6,451 nucleotides of DNA from contig CATKZA010000109.1 of NCBI GenBank assembly GCA_949841235.1, positions 1 to 6,451 on the forward strand. Direction: 5' to 3'. The translations under genes and the position numbers were made by a program. The notes beneath the pieces are model-generated. The model had not been told where the DNA came from and did not search any database. It worked only from the letters and a program-made list of their open reading frames with translations. This document shows positions 4,974 to 6,451 of this stretch, piece by piece; positions within the stretch are counted from its first letter, which is position 1; every line of letters starts with the position of its first letter. Source of the DNA: an uncultured Clostridiaceae bacterium (GTDB lineage Bacteria > Bacillota > Clostridia > Lachnospirales > Lachnospiraceae).

Positions 4974-5312
4974 GTGAGAGAGTCCTTATCTGTACGGCCG
5001 ACAAAGCACAGGCATAGCAAGAAGGCAGACTGCAGGCCAGCCGACGGGGAGCCGAAGATTGCCAGGGTCATCTCCCGGAAGATGAAGATTTCGGAGGATG
5101 TTCTGGCGGGAGAGCCTATCATTACAGGATATGGGCGGGGACGGTGCAATATTGAGAATTATCGAAGCATTATAGAATATACGGAGAATGTGATCAGGGT
5201 GCAGACCAAGGTGGGGAAAATTCAAGTGACGGGGAAGAATTTAGTCATTGCTTATTACCGGGATGACAGTATGTGTATAATCGGGGACATCTGCGGCATA
5301 GAATATCATTAG
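4974..5312 (+). CDS. yqfC: Sporulation protein YqfC, 112 aa
   Basis: YqfC belongs to the YabP/YqfC family made in the mother cell under sigma-E during endospore formation; its molecular role is not known. The family core covers about residues 38-112: KISEDVLAGEPIITGYG, then CNIENYRSIIEYTENVIRVQ, TKVGKIQVTGKNLVIAYY and the end GDICGIEYH. The start is GTG at 4974, supported by GGAG at 4963-4966 with seven bases between. An in-frame ATG at 5082 would give only the core but has a poorer site. With the GTG start the protein has a basic N-terminal extension of about 36 residues (KHRHSKK and RVISRK), somewhat longer than the B. subtilis form of roughly 93 aa. It lies 54 bases before yqfD, the usual partner, and behind a sigma-E promoter. 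Confidence 0.92.
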   Translation: MRESLSVRPTKHRHSKKADCRPADGEPKIARVISRKMKISEDVLAGEPIITGYGRGRCNIENYRSIIEYTENVIRVQTKVGKIQVTGKNLVIAYYRDDSMCIIGDICGIEYH

Positions 5313-5366
5313 AGTGCGCAACAAAACAAAGGCGAAATTTGTTCGCTTTGAAGAAATGAGGATTTT

Positions 5367-6451
5367 ATGGTACATAGAATATTTGGATGGCTGGGGGGGA
5401 CGCTTGAGGTCTGCCTCACGGGGATTTCGTCGGAGCGGTTTATTAATTTGTGCCGAAACAGGGGGATGGTGCTCTGGCAGATTCGCAGTGCCAAAGGCAG
5501 GGTGTATTTCTGCATCCGTCTGCGGGATTTTTATCGGCTGCGCCCTATTGCCAGAAAGTGCAGGGTGCGGCTTTTGGTGGTGGGACGGCATGGACTGCCT
5601 TTCATTCTGCATTCCATGAGGAAGCGGGGCAGCTTCTGGTGCGGCATTCTTGCATTTTGCTGCCTGATGGTTCTGTATTCCACCAGAATCTGGGGAATTT
5701 CCGTGGAGGGGCAGTCCTACCACAGCAAGGAGAGCATTGTGAAATACCTGGCCACCATCCAGGTGTATGGAGGCATGGCGGCAAAGGATCTGCGGTGCAG
5801 CTGGATTGAGGAGAAACTGAGGAAAAAGTATGAGGACGTGGGCTGGGCAAATGTGGAGCGGAAGGGCAGCAAATTATATGTGCATGTTCGGGAAGTTCTT
5901 TTGGTGGAGAAAGAGAAGAAGCAGAAAAAGCGGAATCTGATTGCGGGGGATGCAGGACGGGTAGTATCCATCGTGACGAGAAGGGGGACGGCAAAGGTAA
6001 AGGCGGGAAAGAAGGTGAAGAAGGGAGCCGTGCTGATTTCCGGCGGCGTGGCCATCCGGGGGGATGGGGATGAGCTGCTGGAGAAGCGGTACGTGCAGGC
6101 GGAAGGGGACGTGGTTGTGCGCTCCGAGGAGAAATACAGCGATGCCGTGAATATGCGGTATGAGAAGACGGTGCATACCGGCAGGAGCAGGACGGTTTAT
6201 GCCATTTCTGCCGGAGGGAAGAGAATTTTTTTCTATAATCCCCGAAAGCATTTGGAAAGTTATGAGAAATATGATATAATCCGAAACAGTGGGTTGGTAT
6301 GCCCTTTTCTTGCGTATTTCTATCCTGTGCGGTATGACAAAAAGACTCTGCGGGAGATTGAGAAGGTAGATGGGGTGTATACCCCTTCTCAGGCAGAGGA
6401 ATACTTGAGGGAGAGGTATGATTATTATCTGGAAAAGAAGAGGGCGGCAGG
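5367..6451 (+). CDS. yqfD: Sporulation protein YqfD, N-terminal 361 aa (3' end outside window)
   Basis: The frame stays open from ATG 5367 to the right edge. It matches YqfD, a mother-cell membrane protein needed for proper spore formation in Bacillus and Clostridia. The N-terminal part (about 8-85) has the family pattern: GTLEVCLTGISSERFINLC, then RGMVLWQI, FYRLRPIARKCRVRLLV and HGLPFIL. A membrane segment at about 89-109 (FWCGILAFCCLMVLYS) is followed by a large extramembrane part, with a POTRA-like region at about 110-180 (WGISVEG, WIEEKLRKKYEDVGWANVERKG) and a lipoyl-like stretch at 193-227 (AGDAGRVVSIVTRRGTAKVK, KKGAVLISGG). About 40 residues are missing compared with the B. subtilis length of about 398. 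GAGG at 5358-5361 lies five bases before the ATG. Cotranscription with yqfC from the sigma-E promoter is likely. Confidence 0.93.
   Translation, partial: MVHRIFGWLGGTLEVCLTGISSERFINLCRNRGMVLWQIRSAKGRVYFCIRLRDFYRLRPIARKCRVRLLVVGRHGLPFILHSMRKRGSFWCGILAFCCLMVLYSTRIWGISVEGQSYHSKESIVKYLATIQVYGGMAAKDLRCSWIEEKLRKKYEDVGWANVERKGSKLYVHVREVLLVEKEKKQKKRNLIAGDAGRVVSIVTRRGTAKVKAGKKVKKGAVLISGGVAIRGDGDELLEKRYVQAEGDVVVRSEEKYSDAVNMRYEKTVHTGRSRTVYAISAGGKRIFFYNPRKHLESYEKYDIIRNSGLVCPFLAYFYPVRYDKKTLREIEKVDGVYTPSQAEEYLRERYDYYLEKKRAA
6252..6280 (+). promoter_or_regulatory. Sigma-A-like promoter inside yqfD
   Basis: TTGGAA (6252-6257, four of six bases of TTGACA) is followed after exactly 17 bases by a perfect TATAAT (6275-6280) that also has the extended TG element (6272-6273). 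Transcription would start near 6287, within the last third of yqfD. In Clostridia yqfD is usually followed by phoH, ybeY and era-type housekeeping genes, so an internal vegetative promoter would make sense. The next gene is outside the window. Confidence 0.5.

Noticed and set aside
5393..5399. Run of seven G near the 5' end of yqfD, as a phase-variation tract
   Set aside because: The run is short, it encodes part of a Gly-Gly pair compatible with the frame, and a run of equal length occurs in obg (750-756). A sporulation gene is also an unlikely phase-variable target.
5241..5723. Minus-strand and shifted plus-strand frames over yqfD (5241-5723, 5314-5619, 5450-5809, 5602-5994)
   Set aside because: They are shadows of the continuous yqfD frame that begins at 5367 and matches the family along its length.
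6234..6239. TATAAT within yqfD as another promoter
   Set aside because: There is no -35-like hexamer at 16-18 bases and no extended TG, unlike the site at 6275-6280.

Overview
The window looks like chromosomal core DNA from an anaerobic, spore-forming Firmicute of class Clostridia, most likely Lachnospiraceae. The reasons are the gene set and order (rpmA-obg-M50-like-scpA-scpB, then yqfC-yqfD), strong AGGAGG-type ribosome sites, protein sequences of clostridial character and moderate GC. No mobile element, CRISPR array, tRNA or rRNA is visible, and species cannot be fixed from the sequence alone.

Layout: 1-204 is the 3' end of rpmA (ribosomal protein L27), followed by an intrinsic terminator. 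389-1678 is obg, a ribosome-associated GTPase. 1694-2302 is a small multipass membrane protein descended from site-2-protease (M50) enzymes but lacking a zinc-binding histidine. After a 217-base gap with hairpins and a possible 18-residue leader ORF come scpA (2520-3299) and scpB (3416-3985), which form condensin with Smc. On the opposite strand, 4052-4654 encodes a DUF1836 protein with a MerR-like DNA-binding region. A 319-base divergent regulatory region (4655-4973) separates it from yqfC (4974-5312) and yqfD (5367 to beyond the right edge), a sporulation pair.

Functionally, the left part is ribosome biogenesis and growth control (L27, Obg), the middle is chromosome segregation (ScpA, ScpB), and the right part is mother-cell sporulation (YqfC, YqfD). 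The main regulatory feature is at 4797-4830: a near-consensus sigma-E promoter facing yqfC is interleaved base by base with a sigma-A-like extended -10 promoter facing the DUF1836 gene, so the two probably exclude one another. A second good sigma-A-like promoter lies inside yqfD (6252-6280) and may give vegetative expression to housekeeping genes expected downstream.

I see no convincing new multi-gene system. The most unusual items are the degenerate M50 protein, the interleaved promoters, a structured stretch at 4685-4790 that is open on both strands, and a duplicated translation-initiation region before scpA.
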